Shown one piece after another: positions 23,853 through 32,554 of a DNA stretch of 64,000 nucleotides. Made by a program: the position numbers and the translations under genes. The notes beneath the pieces are model-generated. The model did no database searches, had not been told where the DNA came from, and saw nothing but the letters and a program-made list of their open reading frames with translations. This stretch comes from Hungatella hathewayi (lineage in GTDB: Bacteria; Bacillota; Clostridia; Lachnospirales; Lachnospiraceae). Positions within the stretch are counted from its first letter, which is position 1; every line of letters starts with the position of its first letter. The stretch spans positions 4,490,001 through 4,554,000 of the forward strand of contig CP102274.1 in NCBI GenBank assembly GCA_025149285.1, written 5' to 3'.

Positions 23853-24698
23853 CTATTTATACTCCTTGTGAAGCGTAAAGCCGCGGCCCCGCACTTCGCT
23901 GACCTGGTTGATAATCATAAATGCATTGGAGTCCAGTCCCATGACGAGTTCATTCAGCTTCGACAGCTCCCTGCCCGAGATGACCGTAAGCACTGCATAG
24001 GAAGCCTTTCTCAAATGGCCCCCTTCAATCAGAAGCAGCGTTGTCCCGCGGTCCATCCTGTTCTGGATGGCCTCACTGATGATTTCACACTGTTCACTGA
24101 TAATCTTAACCTGCATCTGGTTCTGGCCGATCATCAGTACCTTATCCAGCACCATGGTGTAAAGAAGTACCAGCAGAATTCCGTACAGGATCTTCTCCTT
24201 ACCCGCGAATACCATCTGGGTCAGCAGGATCAGACAGTCAAACACCGACATCGTCATGGAGACCGGAAGCCGGAATTTTTTATTGAGAATCAGCGGCGGG
24301 ATATCCATGCCTCCGGTCGATGCTCCCGCCCGGATTACCATACCGATTCCGGCACCGATAAAGAGACCGGCAAAGACAGTCGCCAGCATCGTGTCCCCGG
24401 TGATGGGAGCGGTGCCGAACAGCCCTTCAAAAACGCCGAGAATAAACGGATAGTAAAACGTGCTGATGATCGTCGTAAAGGCAAACGCTTTGCCGAGAAC
24501 CGCCGCGCCCGCCACAAACATCACCACATTAAAGACACCCACAAACGCCGCAATGGGAATTCCAAGTTTATACTGGGCCACCAGCGCAAGTCCCGTCGTC
24601 CCCCCGGTAATAAGGCCGTTTGGAAGGATAAAGAGGGATACAGCCAGTGCATACAGCGTGTTTCCTGCCAGCACGGTTATAATTTTTTTCATATTCAT
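23853..24698 (-). CDS. YitT-family membrane protein
   Basis: 281 aa. Five to six transmembrane helices in the first 170 residues, with the family hallmarks GLITGGTTGLAL near residue 28 and IRAGASTGGMDIPPLIL near 127, then a cytoplasmic DUF2179 domain (about 215-275: GHLRKASYAVLTVISGRELSKLNELVMGLD). Function of YitT proteins is unsettled. A second paralogue is encoded at 28601-29476. Monocistronic by spacing, with a TATACT -10 about 40 bp upstream. Confidence 0.9.
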   Translation of the reverse strand: MNMKKIITVLAGNTLYALAVSLFILPNGLITGGTTGLALVAQYKLGIPIAAFVGVFNVVMFVAGAAVLGKAFAFTTIISTFYYPFILGVFEGLFGTAPITGDTMLATVFAGLFIGAGIGMVIRAGASTGGMDIPPLILNKKFRLPVSMTMSVFDCLILLTQMVFAGKEKILYGILLVLLYTMVLDKVLMIGQNQMQVKIISEQCEIISEAIQNRMDRGTTLLLIEGGHLRKASYAVLTVISGRELSKLNELVMGLDSNAFMIINQVSEVRGRGFTLHKEYK

Positions 24699-24828
24699 AC
24701 AGATCTGTCATCCTTTCATCGGTAAATAACACGCCTCCCAGTATAGCATAATCCCCGGTTTCTTAAAACCCCCGCCGTTAAGATTTCGATTCATTTTCTC
24801 TTTCCTGGTTACAGTTCCTGACAGCCTG

Positions 24829-25677
24829 TTACAATAGAAACTTCCGTTTCAGTTCCGCCCGCTTCCGCTCATTTAAACCGATCCGCTCATACAGATAGGC
24901 TTCCACGGAACCGCAGGCCGCCTCCATGGCAGAAAACGCATGGCGGATATAATCCTCCGATACCGTCAAAAGCACCTTCACACACTCCGCAAGCCTCGCA
25001 TCCTTCGTCTTCTCCCGCACCAGAGCCGCGGTCTTCTCCGCATTTTCCATCACAAATTCATTCGTTCTGACAAAATCCCGGATAATCGTATCCCGGTCTA
25101 CGGAAAGGGCGGATAACAGCAGGGCTGTCCCCACACCCACCCGGTCTTTTCCGGCTGTACAGTGCCAGAGTACCGCACGGTCATCCGCCTCCAGAAGGAT
25201 GTCGAAAAAGCGGCCGTAATATGACGATGCATGTTCATCCACAACGAGATTTTCATAAAGCTTATCCACATAGAGCTCCGGATCTCCGCCCAGAGAAGAG
25301 GCGTGTTCCAGCATTCCGAGGATGGCATCCTGCTTCGGCTTTCCCTCCTCTTCATCCTCAAAGGTAATTCCCACCGTCTCCTCATTCAGAATCGGATTAA
25401 AAATATTGGTGACGCCGTCCATGTCCGGATCCGGTTTCTGGCTTCTCTCCACGGCTGTCCGGAAATCCACCACCGTCCCCAGACGCCACTCTCCCACCAG
25501 CCTTTCCAAGTCCGCCGGCGTGGCCTCATAGAGCGCCCCGCTCCGAATCAGCCGTGCCGGTAAAATCTTCTTTCCCTCCATAGTCCGGATTCCGCCGAGA
25601 TCCCTGGTATTGGGAAGTCCCTCCAGTGGAATCCTTCCTGTGCAGTGATTTGCTGTTCTGTTTACATTCTGTTCCAT
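24829..25677 (-). CDS. Tyrosine/dual-specificity phosphatase-like protein
   Basis: 282 aa of the bacterial Y_phosphatase3 type. N-terminal signature NTRDLGGIRTMEGKKI near residue 23 and active-site P-loop WHCTAGKDRVGVGTALL near 175, matching HCx5R with Cys as nucleophile and Arg binding phosphate. Relatives hydrolyse phosphotyrosine, phosphoinositides or other phosphate monoesters. No signal peptide, so cytoplasmic. Flanked by unrelated genes; the start follows AGAGG. Confidence 0.88.
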   Translation of the reverse strand: MEQNVNRTANHCTGRIPLEGLPNTRDLGGIRTMEGKKILPARLIRSGALYEATPADLERLVGEWRLGTVVDFRTAVERSQKPDPDMDGVTNIFNPILNEETVGITFEDEEEGKPKQDAILGMLEHASSLGGDPELYVDKLYENLVVDEHASSYYGRFFDILLEADDRAVLWHCTAGKDRVGVGTALLLSALSVDRDTIIRDFVRTNEFVMENAEKTAALVREKTKDARLAECVKVLLTVSEDYIRHAFSAMEAACGSVEAYLYERIGLNERKRAELKRKFLL

Positions 25678-25844
25678 GATGTACGCCTCTTTCTTTCGTT
25701 CATTCTTCCTCAGTATTTATCGGATCCAAGTGTTCCCAGTATACCACAAATGCGCGTTTCCTGAAAGCCCCTGCTTACAGTCAAAAGCTGTGATGTCAAA
25801 CGGCGTTGGGGGCCATTTCTGTACACTGCAGAGAGCATGATTGC

Positions 25845-27122
25845 TCACAGAGCGGGCAGACATTCATTGACAAACGCAAATGGCGCCCGAAAGAGCTGTA
25901 TCACATGATCGAGACACCACCGGAAGGTGATTTTTTCCACATCTTCGGTCAGATAAACCGGAAACGTCTTCACAGTCTCTCCCTGCAGGCGGTAGGTCAC
26001 CGTTCCCACAGTCTGCCCTTTTTTCAGCGGTGCTTCCAGGGTATCCGGAAGTTCTTCGGATACGGTCACCTCCTCATCCTCTGCCATAAGAAGCTTCAGG
26101 CTCTTCTCTTCCTCCTTCAGATTCAAACCGGCGTGAACCACCACCGGGTCGCCCGGATTACCGGAACGCGGGACTCCATTTTCCACCGGTATTTCAGGAA
26201 ATGTCTTCTCCTGATAGACTTCCCGGTACTGATAATGCTCCATCCCATATCCGAACAGCTTCCTGGCATCTGACCATTTATACGTCTTGTGCGGCGGCCA
26301 GCCGCAGCCCAGAAGCGCAATGGTAAACTCTCTTCCTCCATCCTCCAGCGCCCCCACATAGGAGTAACCCGCTCCCCCCGTAAAACCTGTCTTGCCGGAA
26401 AAAGCGCCGCTCATCATCGTCAGAAGCGCATTGTGGTTCTGGCAGTTATAAGACCGCTTCCCCTCCTGATCCGTAAAATAATAGCTCTGCGTACCCGTGA
26501 TTTTCAGAAACTCTTCCTTTTTCGGAGACGTCCCGATGCAGTAATTCATGATGCGCGCCAGATCCGCGGCCGTAGTGGAATGCTCCTTCATCTGGCCGTT
26601 CTCCTCCCTGCTGGCGTCCAGCCCGTTGGGGGTGATAAAATACGTGTCACTGCATCCCAAATCCCGGGCTTTTTGATTCATCAGGGCCGCGAAGCCCTCC
26701 ACGCTTCCGCCCACATGCTCCGCGATCATTACGGCCGCGTCGTTGTGAGATTCCAGCATCAGGCTGTAGAGCAAATCCTCCAGCCGGAAGGTCTGCCCCT
26801 TATACACGCCCAGATGGACCTTCGGCTGAGCCGCCGCATTCTGGGATGCGGTCACGGTGTCAGAGAGATTTCCATATTCCAGGGCTATGATACAGGTCAT
26901 AATCTTCGTCGTACTTGCCATGGGACGGGCCACGCCCTCATTTTTCCCATACAGGATTCTGCCTGTTTTCGCGTCCATCAAAACAGCCGACTGTGCATAC
27001 AGCCCCAGTTCATCCTTCTGATTTTGTTGTTCCTGCCCATCCGTCTCCGCCTGCGCCGCAGTCCGCCCGCATATTCCCGTGCACAGCAAAAGACACAGAA
27101 AAAATAGTATGACCTGCTTCAT
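25845..27122 (-). CDS. D-alanyl-D-alanine carboxypeptidase (DacF type)
   Basis: 425 aa from ATG 27122 (GGTGG 7 bp upstream; an ATG two codons earlier is too close to it). Signal peptide QVILFFLCLLLCTGICG. Penicillin-binding active site: ASTTK (SxxK) near residue 70, SHN (SxN) near 129, and KTG (FSGKTGFTGG) near 240. It trims the terminal D-Ala from peptidoglycan pentapeptides. C-terminal PBP5-type beta domain from about 290 and a final amphipathic stretch that may anchor it. A second enzyme of the family is at 52345-53721. Divergent from dinB. Confidence 0.93.
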   Translation of the reverse strand: MKQVILFFLCLLLCTGICGRTAAQAETDGQEQQNQKDELGLYAQSAVLMDAKTGRILYGKNEGVARPMASTTKIMTCIIALEYGNLSDTVTASQNAAAQPKVHLGVYKGQTFRLEDLLYSLMLESHNDAAVMIAEHVGGSVEGFAALMNQKARDLGCSDTYFITPNGLDASREENGQMKEHSTTAADLARIMNYCIGTSPKKEEFLKITGTQSYYFTDQEGKRSYNCQNHNALLTMMSGAFSGKTGFTGGAGYSYVGALEDGGREFTIALLGCGWPPHKTYKWSDARKLFGYGMEHYQYREVYQEKTFPEIPVENGVPRSGNPGDPVVVHAGLNLKEEEKSLKLLMAEDEEVTVSEELPDTLEAPLKKGQTVGTVTYRLQGETVKTFPVYLTEDVEKITFRWCLDHVIQLFRAPFAFVNECLPAL

Positions 27123-27222
27123 CCTCATACCACCCTGTATGATTTTATTTTATCCTATTCCTTCCTTTTTTTATTTATTCCGGTTAAGAGTCCCGACCTT
27201 ACGTTTGGACAAAAGTTTCCGC

Positions 27223-27251
27223 TTTACTTGCGAACGTATATTCGATATAAT
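27223..27251 (+). promoter_or_regulatory. dinB promoter with LexA (SOS) box
   Basis: TTTACT (27223-27228), 17 bp, TATAAT (27246-27251). Between them CGAACGTATATTCG (27231-27244) matches the Gram-positive LexA consensus CGAACN4GTTCG with one mismatch. A repressor bound there would block RNA polymerase, so DNA-damage induction is expected. Confidence 0.8.
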
Positions 27252-27274
27252 AAAGACAGAATGGAGGGAATCTT

Positions 27275-28570
27275 ATGACGCAGAGTCCGCTTGTCTTTCA
27301 CATTGATGTTAATTCCGCATTTTTAAGCTGGGAATCTGTCTGCCGGCTGGCAGAAGATCCGAAGGCCCTGGATCTACGCACCATCCCATCCGCGGTAGGC
27401 GGGGACGCCGCTTCCCGCCATGGCATTGTGCTGGCCAAGTCCACTCCGGCAAAGAAGTACGGGATCACCACCGGAGAACCGCTGGTCCAGGCGCTGCGCA
27501 AGTGCCCGGAGCTGTGTGTCGTTCCCTCCAGGTTCGATGTCTATATCCACTATTCCGGCCTCCTGATGAACCTCTTATCCGATTACACCCCGGATATTGA
27601 AAAATTCAGTATCGATGAGGCATTTTTAGACATGAGCTCTACCATCCATTTATTCGGGGACCCGTGGACCACTGCCAATCAGATTCGTGAACGGGTCTTC
27701 CGGGAACTGGGATTTACTGTGAATATCGGTATCGCACCGAACAAGCTTCTGGCCAAGATGGCCTCTGATTTTAAGAAGCCCGACATGTGCCATACGCTCT
27801 TTCTTGACGAAATCCCGAAAAAGATGTGGCCCCTCCCCGTCCGGGAACTGTTTTTTGTAGGCCGTTCCGCCCAGAAAAAACTGGAAGGGATTGGAATCCA
27901 CACCATCGGCCAGCTGGCCGCCTGCGATGTGGAGCTGTTAAAACCGCTTCTGGGAGAGAAGTATGCCATACAGATTCACGGCTACGCCTGCGGAATCGAT
28001 CCCTCCCCCGTGGCAGAACGTGAACCCACAGGCAAGGGATATGGCAACAGCACCACTCTGTCCCGGGATGTGGATGACTTCGATACGGCATGCACCGTTC
28101 TCCTGTCGCTCTGCGAGACCGTAGGGGCGCGGCTCCGTGCCGACCACGTGATATGCGACTGTGTCTGTGTAGAGATCAAAGACTGGGAGTTTCATGTGCA
28201 GTCCCACCAGGCGACCTTAAACAGCCCCACGGATTCCACCACGGTGCTCTACGAGAATGCCTGCCGTCTGCTAAAAGAGTTCTGGGATCTCACTCCGCTC
28301 CGTTTGATCGGAGTGCGCGCCACAAAGATATCTGACGACGAATTCACCCAGATCAGCCTGTTTGAATCGGAGCAGTCCAGGAAGATGAAGGAGATGGAAA
28401 AGGCCGTGGACCAGATCCGCAGCAAATTCGGCACCGACATCATCAAGCGGGCCAGCTTCTTAAAAAAGGATACTATCGTCGATCACGCCGCCAGTAAGCA
28501 GAAGCATCTGTCCAGTCGGTCAAAAGAACGGAAAAGCGGTTCAGAGTCAAAAAAGGAGCGGAATGATTAA
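27275..28570 (+). CDS. dinB: DNA polymerase IV-type Y-family translesion polymerase
   Basis: 431 aa. Catalytic acids are in FHIDVNSAFLSWES (residues 8-21) and SIDEAFLDMS (near 111). Helix-hairpin-helix and little-finger regions follow. The segment TQISLFE near residue 358 matches the QxSLF beta-clamp binding motif. After it comes a Lys/Ser-rich, probably disordered tail of about 70 residues. It copies past damaged bases at low fidelity. The LexA box in its promoter supports an SOS role. Ribosome binding site GGAGGG. The stop codon lies in the loop of the downstream terminator. Confidence 0.95.
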   Translation: MTQSPLVFHIDVNSAFLSWESVCRLAEDPKALDLRTIPSAVGGDAASRHGIVLAKSTPAKKYGITTGEPLVQALRKCPELCVVPSRFDVYIHYSGLLMNLLSDYTPDIEKFSIDEAFLDMSSTIHLFGDPWTTANQIRERVFRELGFTVNIGIAPNKLLAKMASDFKKPDMCHTLFLDEIPKKMWPLPVRELFFVGRSAQKKLEGIGIHTIGQLAACDVELLKPLLGEKYAIQIHGYACGIDPSPVAEREPTGKGYGNSTTLSRDVDDFDTACTVLLSLCETVGARLRADHVICDCVCVEIKDWEFHVQSHQATLNSPTDSTTVLYENACRLLKEFWDLTPLRLIGVRATKISDDEFTQISLFESEQSRKMKEMEKAVDQIRSKFGTDIIKRASFLKKDTIVDHAASKQKHLSSRSKERKSGSESKKERND

Positions 28571-28588
28571 GCATTCCCGCTCCTTTTT
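28549..28588. terminator. Bidirectional terminator between dinB and the YitT gene
   Basis: Stem AAAAAGGAGCGGAATG / CATTCCCGCTCCTTTTT with a 6-nt loop, A-rich before and T-rich after, between convergent genes. Confidence 0.9.
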
Positions 28589-28600
28589 GATCTTTTCCGC

Positions 28601-29476
28601 TCAGATCATATCAATTGGTTTAAATCCCTCACCAAATACCTCATTGGAATCCGTAATGATGATAAACGCGCCCTTGTCGATCTCATGAACCTCCCGCCGG
28701 ATAGGAATTACTTGGCTGTTGTTGCATGCGCACATAACCACCTTCTTTTCATCCAGAGAATAGGAGCCCTGCCCTTCCAGAAACGTGCAGCCGCGCCCGG
28801 TGGCCTCCTCGATGGCCTCCGCCACCGCCGCTTCACACGAGGTAACGATCAGCATCAGCTTTCCGGCGCCAAGACCGTACATGATCTTGTCAATCACCAT
28901 GGTAGTCACGATGGACGAGATCATGCCCAGGATCACCGCGTCCAGATTACGGAACACGAAGCCGCCCGCGATGATGACGATGGCATCCACCACCAGGGAG
29001 ATCTGACCGATCGTCAGATGAGGGAACAGCTTTCTGATCGCCATAACGAGGAAATCCGTGCCGCCCGTGGAACCGCCTCTTAAATAGACGATCGTAAGCC
29101 CAAGCCCCGAAAAAATACCGGTACAGATCGAGGCATAGAACGGATTGCCGTCATAGACGGGAATGATTGGCATCACATAGTCCAACACGAGGGCGAAGAT
29201 CACCATACTCTTCATGGAGCGAAGCAGAAACCGCCTGCCCAGCAGCTTATAGCTGACCAGCAGGATCGGTATGTTGAGCAGGATGCTCACGATACCCATG
29301 GGAAGCCCGAATAAATAGCGAAGAATAAGGGCGATACCGGAGACGCCGACCGGGGCGAACTCCGCATTCACCGCAAAATTATAGATGCCGATATTAAAAA
29401 GGAACGCGCCCGCTATATCACAGAGCAGGTCAATCCCAAGATCTTTTGCTGTATACTGCTGTCTGATTCCAGTCAT
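28601..29476 (-). CDS. YitT-family membrane protein (second copy)
   Basis: 291 aa with the same plan as the gene at 23853: helices over about residues 20-180 with NAEFAPVGVSGIALIL and VYLRGGSTGGTDFLVM, then a DUF2179 domain (about 215-285, CTFLEGQGSYSLDEKKVVMCAC). It is clearly diverged from the first copy, so not a recent duplication. Start preceded by GGAGG. Ends convergently against dinB. Function unknown. Confidence 0.9.
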   Translation of the reverse strand: MTGIRQQYTAKDLGIDLLCDIAGAFLFNIGIYNFAVNAEFAPVGVSGIALILRYLFGLPMGIVSILLNIPILLVSYKLLGRRFLLRSMKSMVIFALVLDYVMPIIPVYDGNPFYASICTGIFSGLGLTIVYLRGGSTGGTDFLVMAIRKLFPHLTIGQISLVVDAIVIIAGGFVFRNLDAVILGMISSIVTTMVIDKIMYGLGAGKLMLIVTSCEAAVAEAIEEATGRGCTFLEGQGSYSLDEKKVVMCACNNSQVIPIRREVHEIDKGAFIIITDSNEVFGEGFKPIDMI

Positions 29477-29570
29477 TTGATTCTTTCCTCCATTTTATTT
29501 TCTCCGGCAGCGGTCCTCCCGGTCCCGCCTGCGGAGATTTTGACTTCCGCATTCGTAATACGGACTGCCC

Positions 29571-29840
29571 TTAGAGGAAGTAATCGTCAATCTCGAATTC
29601 CTTTTTTCCCACACGGATCCACTTGATCAGCACACTGATCTCCCCGTCTTCCTCCGCACAGACTCCGCAGCCTTCAACGCTTGTCTTTCCATAGGATTCC
29701 TTAAAAATAACTTCTTTATCCATAATTCCCTGATCCGCCATATGTTCCGCAAGGTCGAGAAGCACATCCTCCACGTCTTCGTCCACATGATTCTTCTCAA
29801 ATTCCTGTTCCAGTGCCTCGTAAAGCTCTTCATTCATCAT
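29571..29840 (-). CDS. Small acidic hypothetical protein
   Basis: 89 aa, soluble, rich in Asp/Glu, with two cysteines close together (GCGVC) in the middle and a C-terminal strand IKWIRVGKKEFEIDDYFL. I do not recognise the family. It starts after AAAGGA and is driven by a near-consensus promoter whose -35 overlaps that of the divergent pseudouridine synthase gene. Monocistronic. Confidence 0.7.
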   Translation of the reverse strand: MMNEELYEALEQEFEKNHVDEDVEDVLLDLAEHMADQGIMDKEVIFKESYGKTSVEGCGVCAEEDGEISVLIKWIRVGKKEFEIDDYFL

Positions 29841-29891
29841 AATCGTCAGTCCTTTCTTCGTTTCCTGTCAGCATTTGGTCCGATGCCCGCA

Positions 29892-29917
29892 AATTGTCGG
29901 AATTCTATAAGACAATT
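29892..29917. promoter_or_regulatory. Operator-like inverted repeat over the start of the small-protein transcript
   Basis: AATTGTC (29892-29898) and GACAATT (29911-29917) are perfect 7-bp arms 12 bp apart, overlapping the minus-strand -10 and +1 region. This could bind a repressor or fold at the mRNA 5' end. Confidence 0.45.
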
Positions 29918-29942
29918 ATACATATTTAAAATTTCTTGTCAA
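29915..29942 (-). promoter_or_regulatory. Near-consensus promoter of the 89-aa gene
   Basis: TTGACA (29937-29942), 16 bp, TATAAT (29915-29920) on the minus strand. Its -35 shares five bases with the plus-strand -35 of the neighbouring gene. Confidence 0.8.
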
Positions 29943-29964
29943 TCGAAGCCTTCCATGATAAAAT
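29936..29964 (+). promoter_or_regulatory. Promoter of the RluA-like gene, predicting a leaderless mRNA
   Basis: TTGTCA (29936-29941), 17 bp, TAAAAT (29959-29964). Transcription would start near 29971, at or one base before the ATG at 29972. No Shine-Dalgarno sequence is present. Confidence 0.65.
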
Positions 29965-29971
29965 TTATGCC

Positions 29972-30907
29972 ATGAAAACGACGATGACATACTTAATACA
30001 ACAGCACGACACGCAAAAGACGGCAGAACAGTTCCTGCTGTCAAACGGATATTCCGCGGCACTAATCCGCCGGCTGCGCCGCACGGAACATTCCATTTTA
30101 AAGAACGGCAGCCCCATTTATACGACGCACCGCCTGAACGAAGGCGACACGCTTTCCGTCACACTGCCGGAAGACCACGGCTCAGAAAACATCCTCCCCA
30201 TACCTATGGATCTGGACATCTGCTACGAGGACCGTGACCTTCTTATTATCAACAAGGCCGCCGGTGTTCCCATCCATCCGTCACAGGGGAATCACGATAA
30301 CACACTGGCCAACGGAATTGCCTGGTACTTAGGTGAAAAGGGCGAGACTGCCGCGTACCGTGCCATTAACCGGCTCGACCGCGACACAACAGGCCTGCTG
30401 ATTCTGGCCCGGCACGCACTCAGCGCCTGTATTCTGTCTGAAATGGTGCGCACACATGCCATACGCAGATGTTACCTGGCCGCGGCCACAGGCCTGGTTC
30501 CCCCGGAAGGCGTGATCGATGCTCCCATCGCCCGGGCCGGAACCTCCACCATCGAACGCTGTGTGGACTTTGAACGGGGTGATTCTGCCAGAACCCATTA
30601 CCGCACGCTGTGCTATAATCCAGACACGAACTGTTCCTTAGTGGAGCTTCGCCTGGAGACCGGACGAACCCATCAGATCCGGGTCCACATGAAGCATATC
30701 GGCCATCCGCTGCCCGGCGATTTTCTCTACAATCCGGACTACCGCCTGATCGGAAGACAGGCACTCCATTCCTGGCAGCTTGACTTCATCCATCCCATTA
30801 AAAAGGAGCCTCTTCACTTCGAGGCCCCTCTTCCGGACGATATGCGTCCTCTCTTCGGGATGGACTTACCTTTGGCTCTTTACAGCCAGCGCAGTCCCCT
30901 GGGATAA
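29972..30907 (+). CDS. RluA-family pseudouridine synthase
   Basis: 311 aa from ATG 29972. An upstream in-frame TTG lies inside the -35 element and is unlikely. N-terminal S4-like RNA-binding segment (about 20-80), then the catalytic domain with NRLDRDTTGLLIL near residue 135 (catalytic Asp) and LETGRTHQIRVHMKHIGHPL near 230. It converts uridine to pseudouridine in rRNA or tRNA; the exact site cannot be told. Its end overlaps the end of the convergent rRNA methyltransferase gene by 28 bp. Confidence 0.9.
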   Translation: MKTTMTYLIQQHDTQKTAEQFLLSNGYSAALIRRLRRTEHSILKNGSPIYTTHRLNEGDTLSVTLPEDHGSENILPIPMDLDICYEDRDLLIINKAAGVPIHPSQGNHDNTLANGIAWYLGEKGETAAYRAINRLDRDTTGLLILARHALSACILSEMVRTHAIRRCYLAAATGLVPPEGVIDAPIARAGTSTIERCVDFERGDSARTHYRTLCYNPDTNCSLVELRLETGRTHQIRVHMKHIGHPLPGDFLYNPDYRLIGRQALHSWQLDFIHPIKKEPLHFEAPLPDDMRPLFGMDLPLALYSQRSPLG

Positions 30908-32304
30908 TGATTCTTTAAGATTCCGCCGGCCAGCTTGGAAAATCCCAGGGGCCAGCCGTCCACGGTCATCAGGACCCAGCCTTTCTGCCCGTTTAACCGG
31001 CAGTTTTCTGACTCCTCTGGCCGGAGCCAGTCGTCGATCCGCAGTGTTTCCCCTTTCAGATAACGGCCTGCCTCCTGCCCTTCCGCCTTCATGGGAAACC
31101 GGCGTACTGCCTCTTCCTTCTTCATGGAGAGCGCCAGCGCATGGGACGGCTCAAAGCGGTTTTTCTTCATTGTTCCCATGTGAAGGCCGGGGCGCACTAT
31201 CTTTAATCCCGCCAGATCGATCATCTGAGGCGGAAGTAAGTACAGCTGGTCTCCGAACAGAATATACTCTTCCCTGTCCAGGTAACGCTCCGGATCGGTA
31301 AACAGATTCCGGCAAAAGCCTTCATACTCCTTATGCACGGCCTTGTCCTTTAAATACGCCGGGGCCTTTCGTTTCCATGTCCCGCAATCCTCCCCCGTCT
31401 TTCGAAGGACCGCCAGATAGTGGCCTTCCCCCTCTGATAGATGGGGCCATATTCTGTAAGTTCCCCGGAGTGTCTCTGCAGCTGATATTCCCCATTCCGG
31501 CTTCCCCGGCGAAAGGCCTTCCCGTACTCCCATATCCTCTATCTCAAATTCCGGATGTTCCGAGAGAAACATTTCGATCGTCTGCTCGTCCTCCTCCGGC
31601 GAAAAGGTACAGGTAGAATAGACCATGCGTCCGCCTGCCTTCAGCATCCGAGCCGCGGAATCTAAAATCTGGCGCTGTCTTGCCGCGCACATGACCACGT
31701 GATCCGGACTCCACTGGCGGCAGGCCTCCTCATCCTTCCGAAACATTCCCTCGCCGGAGCAGGGCGCATCCACCACCATCCCGTCAAAAAACTCCGGAAA
31801 GCGTTCTGCCAGCCGTTCCGGCGTCTCATTGGCGACTACCGCGTTCCGTATTCCCATGCGTTCCACATTCTGTGAGAGAATCTTCGCCCTGGCCGGATGG
31901 ATCTCATTGCTCAGCAAAAATCCCTCTCCCATCAGGCGGCCTGCTATCTGGGTGGTCTTTCCCCCCGGCGCCGCGCAGAGATCCAGCACACAGTCTCCCG
32001 GCTTCGGATCCAGAAGTTCCACCACTGCCATGGCGCTGGGCTCCTGAATGTAATACAGCCCCGCCTCGTGGTATGGATGTTTCCCCGGTCTGTCCGAAGA
32101 ATCGTAGTAGTATCCCTCCCTCGCCCACGGAATCTTCGTTAAGTGAAACGGGACCTTCGCCAGGAACTCTTTCTCATCCGTCTTTCCCGGATTCAGCCGC
32201 AGTCCCTGCACCCGTTCCTTCTCATAGCTTTCCAGAAACGCCTCGTATTCCGTTCCCAGAAGGTTCTTCATCTTCTCTTTAAATGCCTCAGGCAGCTCTG
32301 TCAT
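30880..32304 (-). CDS. RsmF/RsmB-type rRNA cytosine-C5 methyltransferase
   Basis: 474 aa from ATG 32304 (GAGGA upstream; a GTG one codon earlier is less likely). SAM-binding motif VLDLCAAPGGKTTQIA near residue 108. The two catalytic cysteines of m5C methyltransferases are in VDAPCSGEGMF near 180 and VYSTCTFSPEEDE near 232. A C-terminal region of about 170 residues fits the RsmF PUA-like extension (LYLLPPQMIDLAGLKIVRPGLHMG). Target probably 16S rRNA. Converges on the pseudouridine synthase with overlapping 3' ends. Confidence 0.92.
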   Translation of the reverse strand: MTELPEAFKEKMKNLLGTEYEAFLESYEKERVQGLRLNPGKTDEKEFLAKVPFHLTKIPWAREGYYYDSSDRPGKHPYHEAGLYYIQEPSAMAVVELLDPKPGDCVLDLCAAPGGKTTQIAGRLMGEGFLLSNEIHPARAKILSQNVERMGIRNAVVANETPERLAERFPEFFDGMVVDAPCSGEGMFRKDEEACRQWSPDHVVMCAARQRQILDSAARMLKAGGRMVYSTCTFSPEEDEQTIEMFLSEHPEFEIEDMGVREGLSPGKPEWGISAAETLRGTYRIWPHLSEGEGHYLAVLRKTGEDCGTWKRKAPAYLKDKAVHKEYEGFCRNLFTDPERYLDREEYILFGDQLYLLPPQMIDLAGLKIVRPGLHMGTMKKNRFEPSHALALSMKKEEAVRRFPMKAEGQEAGRYLKGETLRIDDWLRPEESENCRLNGQKGWVLMTVDGWPLGFSKLAGGILKNHYPRGLRWL

Positions 32305-32450
32305 CACAATTCCTCATTTTTCTCAAAAATTTCTTCCATCAGATTACCAGATCCGGCCTTTTTCGTCAATATTTCGATCTGATTTTTCCTGTTTAGGTGA
32401 AGTGCGGTTGAGATACACCGGAAAATTTTACCTTTATTTTTCCAATTTTT

Positions 32451-32478
32451 TCGACAATTTACACACTTTCTTTATAAT
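32451..32478 (+). promoter_or_regulatory. Promoter of the 190-aa membrane protein gene
   Basis: TCGACA (32451-32456), 16 bp, TATAAT (32473-32478), in an AT-rich gap of about 250 bp after the methyltransferase start. The leader is about 70 nt; nothing else is evident in the gap. Confidence 0.6.
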
Positions 32479-32554
32479 TATTTTCGAACTATATGATAAA
32501 AATAAATAGGAGACGTAAAACGACCCTTCAACAAATGAACCTGTGAGGTACGAC

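Noticed and set aside
30780-31301. A 173-residue plus-strand frame overlapping the end of the pseudouridine synthase gene
   Set aside because: It is a shadow of the methyltransferase on the other strand, with Ser/Pro/Arg-rich composition and no start signal.
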